Shown here: positions 51,487 through 60,260 of the stretch, one piece after another
Layout: each line of letters opens with the position of its first letter
How positions within the stretch are numbered: position 1 is the stretch's first letter
Source of the DNA: Sphingopyxis solisilvae
GTDB lineage: Bacteria; Pseudomonadota; Alphaproteobacteria; Sphingomonadales; Sphingomonadaceae
Direction of reading: 5' to 3'
Length of the DNA stretch: 64,000 nt
Assembly: GCF_015475875.1 (NCBI RefSeq)
Contig: NZ_JADKYM010000014.1
Span: 1 to 64,000 of the forward strand
The notes under the pieces: model-generated
What the model was told of the DNA's origin: nothing
The model's database searches: none
The model's input: only the letters and a program-made list of their open reading frames with translations
Made by a program: the position numbers and the translations under genes

Positions 51487-51943
51487 ACTCGCTTTCGCCG
51501 CCATCTTGCTCGCGGCCGCGGTGTCCGACGCGCGCCGCTTCCTGATCCCGAATTTCTATCCGCTCTGCCTGCTGTTGCTCGCCGCGCTTGCCTGGGTCGC
51601 GGGCTTTCCGTTCAGCGGACCGCTCTGGTCGCACCTGCTGCACTTTGTCGCTGCGCTCACCGTCGGCATGCTGATGTTTCATTTCGGCTGGTTCGGCGGC
51701 GGCGATGTCAAGCTTTATGCGGCGGTGGCTCTCTGGTTCGATTTTTCCGAGGGGCTGACGCTGCTCCTCTTCACTTCACTAGCTGGCGTCGGCGTGGTCG
51801 TGCTTTCGCTGGCGCTCCTGATGCTTCGAACCTCGATCGGCGGAGCGCCGAATAAACAGGGGAGGCTGCGCGATCGCCGGATCGCATATGGCGTTGCAAT
51901 CGCCGCCGGGGGAATTTCTTCGCTGTTGTGGACATATTCCTGA
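51473..51943 (+). CDS. cpaA: Prepilin peptidase CpaA/TadV
   Basis: The 156-residue protein is a short A24 aspartic peptidase with about five helices. The first catalytic Asp is in AAAVSDARRF and the second in FGWFGGGDVKLYAAV (GxGD-type motif). It processes Flp pilin and probably the TadE/TadG-like pseudopilins nearby. The start is a TTG at 51473, supported by AGGAAAGG upstream and by the overlap with the TPR gene. It ends only 26 bases from the convergent TadE-like gene. Confidence 0.92.
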   Translation: MPAIELAFAAILLAAAVSDARRFLIPNFYPLCLLLLAALAWVAGFPFSGPLWSHLLHFVAALTVGMLMFHFGWFGGGDVKLYAAVALWFDFSEGLTLLLFTSLAGVGVVVLSLALLMLRTSIGGAPNKQGRLRDRRIAYGVAIAAGGISSLLWTYS

Positions 51944-51969
51944 ACCGTCGTCGACGTTTCATGGAGAAG

Positions 51970-52422
51970 TCAGGTGACCGGCGTAGCGGGTCGACACGCT
52001 TTGGCGGTCAGCGTCACATTCAGCGGAATAACGGGTACCAAGGATTGGAATCCATAGGTTGCCGTCACCTGTCTGCCACAGGTGGGTGAGGACACTGCGA
52101 AGTTGGCGGACGTCAACGATTTGACCCCCGCGTTGTTGGCAGACGTCGCCGCAAAGCTTCTGACGTTCTCGACGGTGCTGCACGGACGGACGATCAATTC
52201 TGTGCGGTCGAGCGCGTAGCAGCGGGCGGCTGCTTCGACCACTGACTGCATCGTATTGCGCATCCACATGGCCCGCCCGAATTCGATGATGCCCAGACTG
52301 AAGGTCAGCAGCAAGGGGATCACCATCGCGAATTCGGCGGCCATCGCCCCGCTCCGTGCGACGCGGAGACGGCGAAGCCGATCGGCCGCACCGGGACGCT
52401 CTTCGCCGCGGGCCCCGCTCAT
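51970..52422 (-). CDS. TadE-like pseudopilin 2
   Basis: The 150-residue protein has a basic leader (RLRRLRVARSG), a TadE-type N-terminal helix (AMAAEFAMVIPLLLTFSLGI with Glu at the canonical place) and a periplasmic part with four Cys (RPCSTVENV, SPTCGRQV, AKACRPAT and an early one in ARCYALD). The pseudopilin would be cut by CpaA and take part in Tad pilus assembly. Its ATG overlaps the stop of the upstream TadE-like gene (ATGA). Confidence 0.85.
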   Translation of the reverse strand: MSGARGEERPGAADRLRRLRVARSGAMAAEFAMVIPLLLTFSLGIIEFGRAMWMRNTMQSVVEAAARCYALDRTELIVRPCSTVENVRSFAATSANNAGVKSLTSANFAVSSPTCGRQVTATYGFQSLVPVIPLNVTLTAKACRPATPVT

Positions 52423-52880
52423 GATATGCGCACCTTGGCAGTTGCCGACAACGACACTGTGTTGAACCAGATCGGCGTATAGATGGTGCTGGTACGCACT
52501 GTCACGTAACTGCCCGGGACCGTGCCGTTCGAGCAGAGGGTAGTATTGTTCGCAACAGCCGTGATCCCGGTCGTTTCGTTCGGGCAGCCGAATTCCTTCT
52601 TTGGCTGCTCCGGAAATGTCACCGGCAAATTTGTCGCGCTGGTTGCGGCTGCGGCAACCAGATTCGCATCGAAACCCTTTGTGGCGTTGACCAGCGCATA
52701 ATTGGCGCCGGCGCGCGCCGCTCCTTGGACCTCCATTTTCTTCCAGGCCAACGCGCCCAGATCGATTATCCCGGTTAGCAATGCAACCAATACCGGCAAC
52801 ACCAGGGCAAACTCGACCGCACTCGCGCCGGATTCACCGCGGATCAGATGGCTCGACAAGAAAAATCGGGAAACGCGCAT
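52419..52880 (-). CDS. TadE-like pseudopilin 1
   Basis: The 153-residue protein has the TadE signature: leader MRVSRFFLSSHLIRGESG, then ASAVEFALVLPVLVALLTGI with the conserved Glu, and a periplasmic domain with two or three Cys (EFGCPNETTG, TTLCSNGTVPG). It is co-translated with the following TadE-like gene, and the TadG-like gene is just four bases upstream, so the three form one unit. Confidence 0.87.
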   Translation of the reverse strand: MRVSRFFLSSHLIRGESGASAVEFALVLPVLVALLTGIIDLGALAWKKMEVQGAARAGANYALVNATKGFDANLVAAAATSATNLPVTFPEQPKKEFGCPNETTGITAVANNTTLCSNGTVPGSYVTVRTSTIYTPIWFNTVSLSATAKVRIS

Positions 52881-52884
52881 CGTC

Positions 52885-54126
52885 TTACTCCATCAACGCG
52901 ACGGACGAATTGCCTGGATTACGGATGCCGGTGCCGGGGCAAGTATTATTCATGTTGGCATTATTCTTCATGATTATCCGTTGCGCGACCAATTGGGTAC
53001 AAAGCGCCGCATTGAACGTCATGTTATTTTTGAATTCAATATTCTGATTTCGGAAATACATTGCGCCTTGAACATTAAACGTCATATTGTTCATAAACGT
53101 CTGGCTCGTCGGCGACGTGGCGAGACTCATAAGGGCAACTCCGGCATAAGTGCCGGTGCTGGGAGCCGTGATGTTCAGCGTAATTCCGTTGGCATCGTTA
53201 AACGCGGCACCGTTCATGAGGACAAGAGTGACGCCGCCTGTTGCGTTGATCGTCAAATTGTTACCATTGGTGATAGTTTTTCCAATATAGTAAGTACCGG
53301 GGGCTAGGTTGATGGTAACCCCGTTACCGACTTGAATGCCGTCACAATAATTTCCTGCAGTGTAATTTATTGTTTGATTGTTATTCGCGGACATCTTGGC
53401 CGTTCCGGGGCAAGAGGATGGGACAGTTACATCGGCATAAGGATCCGCCACCGGTGTAACGCCCGTTTGCTGCGTCCCAATCGTCGCGCCGTTGCTCATG
53501 CTGATCGTTCCGGAAACATACGCCGATCCGAAAATCTTGCTGTTATTGGACATCGACATATTTGCATTCGAGTAAACCGCGCAGCCGGGATTGGTGACTT
53601 CGTTGCCGTTGCTCATGCTAATTGAAGTGCCGGTGGTGGCAAGTCCGATGATACAGGCATTGCCGCCGGCAGCGCCGCCAGCCACGGCGCGGGCGCGCAC
53701 CGTCGCATCGCCGCTAAACAGAAGCCCAGCCAGCCATGTGGACTGGGGTTCGGTTATAGTCACTTCCCAATATCCGGTTTGGCCAGCGAACTGGCCGGCG
53801 CTCGGCGGATTGGTGACGGCGACCGTCACGCCGTTGGCCGCGTGAACGAACCCCATTCCAGCGGTAATTGCCCGTGCATTGATTTGCACATTGGCAGCGC
53901 TGTTTCCTGCCTTGGCGGCAACCGCCGCCGAAAACGCGGCCTGATCGGCGGCGCCTTGGGCATGGCGCTTTTGCACGTTCCACAAACCGACATCGACAGC
54001 AAGCGCGCCCATGCCGACCAGTATCGGCAGCGAAATCGCGAAGATGGCGGCGGTCGCCCCCCGCGTGTCGAAAATCATTCGCTTTGCGGTCGGCGTCAGG
54101 CGCCGACAGTCGCTCCCACTTCGCAT
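52885..54126 (-). CDS. TadG-like pilus protein with Asn-rich repeats
   Basis: The 413-residue protein has an N-terminal TadG helix (TRGATAAIFAISLPILVGMG, AVDVGLWNVQKRHAQGAADQ) and a long periplasmic region that is rich in Asn, Gly, Ser and Thr, with recurring units such as SISMSNGNEV, NMSMSNNSKIFG, TISMSNGATIG, NMTFNVQGAMYFRNQN and NMTFNAALC. These spaced repeats suggest a right-handed beta-helix. The start is the ATG at 54126, which has AAGGAGG six bases upstream (an in-frame TTG lies at 54144). GC content is lower than the neighbours. It leads a three-gene minus-strand operon convergent with the main Tad operon. Confidence 0.85.
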   Translation of the reverse strand: MRSGSDCRRLTPTAKRMIFDTRGATAAIFAISLPILVGMGALAVDVGLWNVQKRHAQGAADQAAFSAAVAAKAGNSAANVQINARAITAGMGFVHAANGVTVAVTNPPSAGQFAGQTGYWEVTITEPQSTWLAGLLFSGDATVRARAVAGGAAGGNACIIGLATTGTSISMSNGNEVTNPGCAVYSNANMSMSNNSKIFGSAYVSGTISMSNGATIGTQQTGVTPVADPYADVTVPSSCPGTAKMSANNNQTINYTAGNYCDGIQVGNGVTINLAPGTYYIGKTITNGNNLTINATGGVTLVLMNGAAFNDANGITLNITAPSTGTYAGVALMSLATSPTSQTFMNNMTFNVQGAMYFRNQNIEFKNNMTFNAALCTQLVAQRIIMKNNANMNNTCPGTGIRNPGNSSVALME

Positions 54127-55121
54127 GCGGCCCTCCTTGAACAAGAATCACGCTGCGACCCGGAGGGTAGATTAGGCCATAGTTAAGTCGGGTTCAATCA
54201 AAGAAAGCCAGCATTTTGGCCATTTGTGACGTAAATTGGGACGCTTTTTGCCGCCGATCGTCCTCTCGGCAAAGCTAATCTTGTGCATTTTTAAGTTCAG
54301 CCGCTTCGAACGTCTTTGTGCTGAGTGCCGATAAGGACACGCTATGAGGTTCAGCGGATATGATAAAAGTATTGAATCTCAGTTGCTTATACGTCGCGTT
54401 GCGCGGTATTCCCTCCATCTGGGTAGCGGCGAGATTGACGCGGCTGAAAGCGCGGCGCTCTTCTTGAGCCGAGCGCTTCCGGTGCGCCGCTTACGGCATT
54501 GAGGGTACGGCAATGTTGGAATGGGGCGGGATCCAGTGCCGGATCGATGTGCATGGCCGGGTGATAGTCTCGCCCCGAACGAAAGCCTGGCCTTCGACAC
54601 CTGTCTTAAGGCTTGAGGGCTCGGCGATTCCTTCGCTGCGGAGCGATCGTTGACGCGAGGAATAGCTCGCCTTCGCCGCTTGATCGATTTTGCGATGCCG
54701 CAATGCCTGCCGACAGAGAAGGCCCGGTGGTTAGGGTAGAGCAAACGGCGAGTGCCGAAACAGGACAGCGGCAATTTTGCGCTTTGCCTTTGGACCTCGT
54801 CGCTTATGCAGGGCCTGCGACCCGAACGGAGAACTCCGTTCATTCGACTGAGGCGGCCCGTCTTTGGCCGCCTTTTTTTTTTTAACATTGATTGCAGTCC
54901 ACACCGCGGGGCGCACGCGCGCGGACCTGCCGACCTCTTCTGCGGGCGCCGTCGAACTCGCACGGCTTTCGAGCAGGTTGCCGCGCTGCGCCGAGTCCGA
55001 GAATGAGACAGGGCGAGCCATTTTTGACTCGCAATGGGCGCGAGAGTGGTTAAAAATTAGTTACTAATAACGCAAACAGGGCGAGTCGCACGGCCTGTCA
55101 CCCCTCGATTTTTTTTCGGAG
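54127..55121. other. Long intergenic region with a strong orphan terminator
   Basis: Nearly 1 kb holds no recognisable protein gene. It starts AT-rich (promoter region for the TadG operon, about 54180-54380) and ends AT-rich (TTAGT-T-ACTAA palindrome, 55057-55067, ahead of the PEPxxWA gene). Between lies a plus-strand strong terminator (54852-54883) with no assigned gene before it. Confidence 0.5.
54824..54883 (+). terminator. Two hairpins and an 11-T tract, no assigned gene upstream
   Basis: GAACGGAG-AA-CTCCGTTC (54824-54841) is a perfect 8-base stem. Ten bases on, GGCGGCC...GGCCGCC (54852-54872) forms a 7-base stem followed by 11 T (54873-54883). This is a textbook intrinsic terminator for plus-strand transcription, so a transcript should end here, perhaps a small RNA within 54380-54860. 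Confidence 0.8.
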
Positions 55122-55787
55122 ATGAAGACGATGCGCACTTTGATGAAGAGTTTGATATTTGCCTCGGCCGCGGCCCTGGCGCTTCCTGCCGCGGCCAACG
55201 CGGCGGTGACCCTCGGTTCGGTAACGCCGGGAACGGCTCCCTATTCGGGACCCGCGCCGACCTTCGATTTCGAATCGGCGGCGCCGGTAAGCGGCGGCCT
55301 TGTGACCACCGGCTCGGTCGATGGCGTGCGGGCCCAGCCGTTTGGCAGCACCGGCAATTACTGGACGGTTGGTCCGAGCGATGGTTCGCCGGGGATCATG
55401 GATCTGTCGTCGATCGGTGACATCTTCAACATCAGCTTCCTGTGGGGCTCGGTCGATGAATATAATTTCATCGACTTCCTCGATGGCAACGGCGACGTCA
55501 TCGCGACGTTCAGCGGTTCGGACATCTTCAATCCCGCAAACGGCAGCCAGACCGATCCCAATCTCAACCCGGTTGTGCGCTTCGACATCAGCGGCGAGCA
55601 TGTCAGCAGCCTGACGTCGCTGCGCCTGCGCTCGACGAGCAACGCATTCGAAACCGACAATTTCGCGATCAACGCGGTTCCCGAGCCGGCCACCTGGGCG
55701 CTGATGCTGCTCGGTTTCGGCGCGATCGGCTTCGGCATGCGCCGCCGCCGCTCGTCGGACAAGGGTGTCCGGGTCCGGTTCGCCTGA
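55122..55787 (+). CDS. PEPxxWA-CTERM exported protein 1
   Basis: The 221-residue protein has a signal peptide (LIFASAAALALPAAANAA), a beta-rich middle (PTFDFESAAPVSGGLVTTGS; NISFLWGSVDEYNFIDFLDG) and a C-terminal sorting signal: VPEPATWALMLLGFGAIGF followed by GMRRRR. The PEPxxWA motif, helix and Arg cluster mark it for exosortase-type processing at the inner membrane. The ATG at 55122 follows a GGAG-type site. A perfect terminator follows. Confidence 0.93.
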   Translation: MKTMRTLMKSLIFASAAALALPAAANAAVTLGSVTPGTAPYSGPAPTFDFESAAPVSGGLVTTGSVDGVRAQPFGSTGNYWTVGPSDGSPGIMDLSSIGDIFNISFLWGSVDEYNFIDFLDGNGDVIATFSGSDIFNPANGSQTDPNLNPVVRFDISGEHVSSLTSLRLRSTSNAFETDNFAINAVPEPATWALMLLGFGAIGFGMRRRRSSDKGVRVRFA

Positions 55788-56165
55788 GCTCGAATTACTG
55801 ACGAGGAGCATTGGGCGGCCTTCGGGCCGCCCATTTTTTTTGCCCAATCCGGGTTACCGAAGTCGCGAGGGTTGCGCGCGCTGCGTGATCTTGGTCCACA
55901 TTTTTCGGCGCGGCATCCTGCTCTCCCCTGGGATCATCGCGGGGGACTCCACATCGCGCGGGGTCGTGATTTTGGCTTTGACGGGCAGGCGGGCGCCGCG
56001 ACGGCGATGGCAAGTCCCGGGTCGTCGGACCGGATTGAAAGCGACGATTGGTGGCGGGTGAGCGCTGTCTCAAAATTGGACATGCGCATTGTCTAATATG
56101 TTAATTTCTGTTGCGGAATTTGAACAAAGCCATATGAATCTCTTGACTTTCAAGGGGATAAGATT
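55788..56165. other. Spacer between PEPxxWA genes 1 and 2
   Basis: It contains the terminator of the first gene and an AT-rich stretch (56090-56160) before the second, with TTGAACAAAGCCATATGAAT as a possible promoter. No gene is seen. Confidence 0.45.
55813..55839 (+). terminator. Intrinsic terminator of PEPxxWA gene 1
   Basis: GGGCGGCC-TTCG-GGCCGCCC is a perfect 8-base stem with a stable TTCG loop, followed by CA-free ATTTTTTTT. It lies 26 bases after the stop codon. Confidence 0.9.
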
Positions 56166-56729
56166 GTGAAACAGTTTCTGTCAATGTTCGCTGCTGCCGC
56201 GCTGGTTGCTCTGCCGATGTCCACCCCCGCGCAGGCGGCAAGCCTGATTGGCGATACCGTGACCTGCACGCAGACAAACTCCCTGTCGACCTTTAGCTGC
56301 TCGGCACCCTCGGCAACGGTCGGCGCCGGACAGGAATTCGGGGTAGGGGCCGGTCAGAGCGCGTTCAGCCTCGATTTCGACGCGACGTCGCTCACCATTT
56401 CGAACGTGTCGGGCGGGATCATCACGCTCGGCCAGACGATCATTGCGCTCAACAATATCTCGAATGCGTTCACCAGCACGTCGTTCCTCAACTCGACGAT
56501 CAGCGGCTTCGATGCCTCGGACGTATCGCTGAGCAATGGTTTGCTCACCCTCGATTTCCGCGGAACGAGCTGGCAGGCGAGCAGCACCGCGTCGATCGCA
56601 CTCGCGACCGCTGCCGCGGTTCCGGAACCCGCGACCTGGGCGACGATGCTGCTTGGTTTCGGGCTGATCGGCGGCATCATGCGCCGCCGTCGTAGCCACC
56701 CCGTGAAGCACCAGCTCGCCATCGCCTGA
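56166..56729 (+). CDS. PEPxxWA-CTERM exported protein 2
   Basis: The 187-residue protein has a signal peptide (LSMFAAAALVALPMSTPAQA), a beta-rich Ser/Thr-rich middle (LDFDATSLTISNVSGGIITL; ISGFDASDVSLSNGLLTLDF), two Cys early in the mature part and the sorting signal VPEPATWATMLLGFGLIGGI then MRRRR. The start is a GTG at 56166 with AAGGGG upstream. A terminator lies 60 bases after the stop. Confidence 0.9.
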   Translation: MKQFLSMFAAAALVALPMSTPAQAASLIGDTVTCTQTNSLSTFSCSAPSATVGAGQEFGVGAGQSAFSLDFDATSLTISNVSGGIITLGQTIIALNNISNAFTSTSFLNSTISGFDASDVSLSNGLLTLDFRGTSWQASSTASIALATAAAVPEPATWATMLLGFGLIGGIMRRRRSHPVKHQLAIA

Positions 56730-56788
56730 TTTCGCACGATCGCAGCGCCGGCGATCCTGCCGGCACGACGATTGTTTCTGACCCGGTG

Positions 56789-56817
56789 AAAGGCCGTTCC
56801 TGCCGGAGCGGCCTTTT
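56789..56817 (+). terminator. Terminator of PEPxxWA gene 2
   Basis: AAAGGCCG and CGGCCTTT pair around a 12-base loop that can extend the stem (TTCC...GGAG), followed by TTTTC. Confidence 0.75.
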
Positions 56818-57459
56818 CGCTCGTTCCGGATCCCAAGCTGGTCGATCGCGTGACGTACAATTGGTCTGGCGCACCGGGCACGCGCGCCCGGTCGGTGGAA
56901 GCTATCTCAAGCAAAGATAGTTGATGGCTCTAGGCGGATTGCCGCCAGCATGTCGGCGCTCTCTCTATCTAATATGGTGATGGCACTCGGTCCTACCGCA
57001 GTCGCATGCGCGAGCGGCGAGGGGTCTGCTCGGCACCTGCTCGGTAGCCGGTTATGTTCCGCTTCCTTGTCGGCCGCAGGGCGAACGGGATCGCCGCGCC
57101 TCCCGGGGCACCGCCTGCTGAGGTCGGGGGATCGGCGCGCTGCCATATCGGGCCCGGACCAGATGGTGAGGAGGTAGCCAGAACGCGTTTCAGGCGAGGC
57201 AGGTCGATTGGGGCGCGATGGGCCCGGCTATCCGAGGCGCATCCGACGCATCAGAGCTACACTGGCAGAATCGTTAACGGCGTCGGCGCGTCAGTGCTTG
57301 GTCGGCGCGCGCCATTTTGGGCAACGCGCACCGGCTCGCGCTCGGGCGGGGCGGGCTTTGGAAGGTTGCGGTCCCGGGACGTTGCGAGCGGTGATCCGCT
57401 TCGCGGTGCGACATGCCTTCATGTCGGTACGGAACGGTCGGGCTAGGTAGACCGGGCGC

Positions 57460-57507
57460 GAAAAGAACTTCGGCAGCTGCACCGTAGGGTGGACGCAGCT
57501 GCCGAAG
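57460..57507 (-). terminator. Terminator of PEPxxWA gene 3 (minus strand)
   Basis: CTTCGGCAGCTGC (57468-57480) and GCAGCTGCCGAAG (57495-57507) form a perfect 13-base stem with a 14-base loop. On the minus strand it is followed by TTCTTTT. It lies 80 bases beyond the stop of the gene at 57588-58217. Confidence 0.75.
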
Positions 57508-57587
57508 ACGGGGGTTGCAAAGGAAGAGCCGCTGCGATGTGGACTGTCGCAGGGTGCCTTTCACCCGATTTTATGCGGTGCGCTCGC

Positions 57588-58217
57588 TCAGGCGAAACGT
57601 ACCCGGACGCTGTCCGCGCGGCGGCGGCGCATGCCGAAACCGATCGCACCGAAACCGATGAGCATCAGCGCCCAGGTCGCGGGTTCCGGAACGGCGGCAG
57701 CCGACGTCATGCGGAACTGGCGAACATCCTGCACCGTCGCACCATTGGCGAACGACATGGTGACGCTCTGGAAGGTGCCGTTGAAGGCGTTGAAGAAGTT
57801 CTGGCCGTTCTGGCTAAGGTCGTAGAGCGTCGTCACCAGGCCGTCGCTGTCGCCGCCCGAGAAGGTGAAGAACACGTCGCCGTTGGTGAGCGCGTTGATG
57901 TTGAATTCGAGCGCGCTGATCAGACCATCGTTGAAGGTGAAGGTCAGCGGATTGTTGAGGACGCCATCGGTTGCGGTGACACGGGCAGCACCATTGGCAG
58001 GCAGCGAAAGCGATTCGGTCGAAGTCAGCGTGACCGTGCCGGACGCATTGTTCAGCGTGCCAGTAACCGAGGTGCCGGTGTCGCCCGTATTCAGCAGCAC
58101 GTTCGAATCGGGATTGGCGACGCAGCCGCCGCCCAGACAGATGGTGACAGCTGCCGATGCCGGAACGCTTGCCCCGATCAATGCGGCTGCTGCAGTCAGT
58201 TTAATCAAATTACGCAT
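57588..58217 (-). CDS. PEPxxWA-CTERM exported protein 3
   Basis: The 209-residue protein has a signal peptide (LIKLTAAAALIGASVPASAA), a beta-rich middle with repeated Thr/Asn/Gly (TGDTGTSVTGTLNNASGTVT; NDGLISALEFNINALTNGDV) and the sorting signal VPEPATWALMLIGFGAIGF then GMRRRR. Its last 25 residues are almost the same as those of the first PEPxxWA protein, including the VRVRFA tail. AGGAG lies before the ATG at 58217. It is transcribed opposite to the other two. Confidence 0.93.
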   Translation of the reverse strand: MRNLIKLTAAAALIGASVPASAAVTICLGGGCVANPDSNVLLNTGDTGTSVTGTLNNASGTVTLTSTESLSLPANGAARVTATDGVLNNPLTFTFNDGLISALEFNINALTNGDVFFTFSGGDSDGLVTTLYDLSQNGQNFFNAFNGTFQSVTMSFANGATVQDVRQFRMTSAAAVPEPATWALMLIGFGAIGFGMRRRRADSVRVRFA

Positions 58218-58889
58218 CGTAGCGCTCCTTACCCTGGATTAGGATGCGACCCCAAATTCCGTCGTTGGTGTGATAAGGCTTTCTTAACACCATGTAACAA
58301 CGAGAGTCGAATCCTCGGCGGCGGTTTTTTGCACCGATGTCTTGAAATGAAACACTAGTTTCGACACGCTCGATGCCGAAAGCGGGCGCGGTTGGCTGAC
58401 GTCAAAATGTCGGGTGAGGCGGCATTTGGGAGCGAACGGGAGCCGGCCGCGTCGCCGTCTTGGTCGCTCAGCATCCCGAATCGCACGGGATTCCGCGCCT
58501 GGACGACGCGCAGTCGGTTGGCGCGACCTGTAACAAAAAAGATAACAAATGCCGAAGGGCGGCAGGAGTTTTGGCGGCGCCCACGTCCTTCGCGACCGCT
58601 GCAACGGCGGGGGCAACCTTCGGCCTTAACCAAGGATTTTTTTTTGCGGCTCGCCGATCGGGACCGTGCGGACAGGTTCGGACGCGCGACTCGCGAGTCG
58701 CTACCGTCCGAGTCGCTGCGCACGGGGCGCCCGCGACGGAGACCTATTCGCCAATGACCATTATCCCGGGAACGTCGCGATGTCCCGGGTCGGCAATGTG
58801 CTAGTATAGCTGCCGGAAAGGGGGGGGGGCAGCTCGGGTTCGCCAGGTGCAGGGCGCGCTGTGCGACCCTCTGGCCGCCGACCGCGGGA
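58218..58889. other. Gap between PEPxxWA gene 3 and galU
   Basis: It should contain the promoter of PEPxxWA gene 3 (AT-rich at 58250-58320). Further on are a T9 tract (58637-58645) after a weak stem, a hairpin (58765-58789) and a G10 tract (58820-58829). No gene is supported. Confidence 0.45.
58765..58789 (-). terminator. Hairpin downstream of galU
   Basis: CCCGGGA and TCCCGGG pair around an 11-base loop about 100 bases beyond the galU stop. No T-run follows on the minus strand, so termination is uncertain. Confidence 0.35.
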
Positions 58890-59753
58890 TTATTTCAGCA
58901 GATCGATCGCAAAGGCGCGCACTTCGTCGGCCATGTCGGGACGTTCGAGCGCGACCGCCAGATTGGCCTGGATATACCCGGCCTTCGATCCGCAATCGTA
59001 CCGCGCACCGTCGAACGTCACCGCGTGGAACGGCTGGTTGCCGATCATCGTCGCCATCGCGTCGGTCAGCTGGATCTCGCCGCCCGCGCCCTTTTCCTGT
59101 CCTTCCAGCACCCGCATCACCTCGGGTTGCAGGATATAGCGGCCCGAAATGATCAGGTTCGACGGCGCGTCGGCGACCGCGGGCTTTTCGACCAGCCCCT
59201 TGACCTCGGTCAGCGCCCCGTCGCGCCCGCCGGGGGCGATCACGCCATAGCTCGACACCTGCTCGCGCGGCACTTCGAGCACCGAGATCAGGTTGCCGCC
59301 AACCTTGTGATACGCGTCGACCATCTGCTTCATGCAGCCGGGCGATCCGTGCATGAACTCGTCGGGCAGGAAGATCGCAAAGGGCTCGTCGCCGACGATA
59401 TCGCGCGCACACCAGATCGCATGCCCCAGCCCCATCGGCTCCTGCTGGCGGACATAGGCGCAATTGCCGGGGCCAAGCCGCGTCGGCGCCAGCACCGACA
59501 GGTCCTTGCCGCGCTCGGACATCGTCTTTTCCAGCTCGAACGCGATGTCGAAATGATCCTCGATCGCGCTCTTGCCGCGCCCGGTGACAAAGATCATCTG
59601 CTCGATCCCCGCCTCGCGGGCCTCGTCGACGGCGTACTGAATCAGCGGGCGGTCGACGATCGGGAGCATCTCCTTGGGGATCGCCTTGGTCGCGGGCAAA
59701 AAGCGGGTGCCGAGACCGGCGACGGGAAAAACGGCTTTGCGGATCGGTTTCAT
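58890..59753 (-). CDS. galU: UTP-glucose-1-phosphate uridylyltransferase
   Basis: The 287-residue protein is a full-length GalU: the nucleotide-binding signature VFPVAGLGTRFLPATKAIPK, EMLPIVDRPLIQYAVDEARE, FVTGRGKSAIEDHFD, QQEPMGLGHAIWCAR, the metal-site region FAIFLPDEFM, and the sugar-site ISGRYILQPEV and YDCGSKAGY. It makes UDP-glucose from UTP and glucose-1-phosphate in the cytoplasm, feeding polysaccharide synthesis such as the sugar transferase at the window end. It is a single gene. Confidence 0.97.
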   Translation of the reverse strand: MKPIRKAVFPVAGLGTRFLPATKAIPKEMLPIVDRPLIQYAVDEAREAGIEQMIFVTGRGKSAIEDHFDIAFELEKTMSERGKDLSVLAPTRLGPGNCAYVRQQEPMGLGHAIWCARDIVGDEPFAIFLPDEFMHGSPGCMKQMVDAYHKVGGNLISVLEVPREQVSSYGVIAPGGRDGALTEVKGLVEKPAVADAPSNLIISGRYILQPEVMRVLEGQEKGAGGEIQLTDAMATMIGNQPFHAVTFDGARYDCGSKAGYIQANLAVALERPDMADEVRAFAIDLLK

Positions 59754-60014
59754 AAGCAGCGGCTTAGCCTCAAAAATTGAAAATTAACATGAAGCATTCA
59801 CGTGCCGGGCCGGTAGCGCCGGTTGCTCCGCGATCGCCGTTGCAAGGAGCATATCTTGCAATGCGCCTTGCAACCGGAGCGACTGCCATCGCTGCGGGCC
59901 ATTAACCCGATGGGCATATATCGCCACTATCCCGCGCCTTGCGGGCCTGCTAATGTCGGCCCGTCGGAAAACATGGGCAGGCTTGACGGCGGCCCTGCGA
60001 TGGGAGGGCAAGAG

Positions 60015-60260
60015 GTGGAAACTTTCTGGGACTGGATCACCGTCTTCGCATTCGCCGGGCTCGCGACCCTGCTGCTGCAACGCTCCGCCGAGGAAGAGCC
60101 GCGTGACGAGCTATGGCAATATGCGCCGCCCGCGGTCGGCTGCGCGATCGTGAACTATATCGGCAACGAAGGCTATCACGCGCCGGCCGCCGTCCTGTTC
60201 GTCGCTGTCATTGTCTATATTTTCAAGGTGCTGAAGGTTCCCGTTCCCTTTCTCAAATAG
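60015..60260 (+). CDS. Small membrane protein, probable XrtV sorting-system accessory protein
   Basis: The 81-residue protein starts METFWDWITVFAFAGLATLL (from GTG), followed by QRSAEEEPRDELWQYAPPAV, a central helix with GCAIVNYIGNEGYHAPA, and a last helix. Its length and the WQY...PAVGCA...NYIGNEG pattern match, from memory, the accessory protein found with exosortase V in sphingomonads. It would act with the exosortase that processes PEPxxWA proteins; the exosortase itself is not in the window. The GTG at 60015 is chosen over upstream ATGs since GGGAGGGC lies nine bases before it. Confidence 0.7.
   Translation: METFWDWITVFAFAGLATLLLQRSAEEEPRDELWQYAPPAVGCAIVNYIGNEGYHAPAAVLFVAVIVYIFKVLKVPVPFLK

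Larger units (their letters stand above)
56730..57587. other. Region between PEPxxWA genes 2 and 3
   Basis: It holds the terminators of both flanking genes. CTATCT and AGATAG (about 56903-56922) form a small hairpin. The centre (57000-57450) has GC-rich overlapping frames without coding signature. No gene is supported. Confidence 0.45.

Noticed and set aside
54513..54653. Small plus-strand frame (46 codons, MLEWGGIQCRIDVHGRVIVS)
   Set aside because: It has an ATG and lies before the orphan terminator, but it lacks a good ribosome site and any known relative; other frames in the region are equally open.
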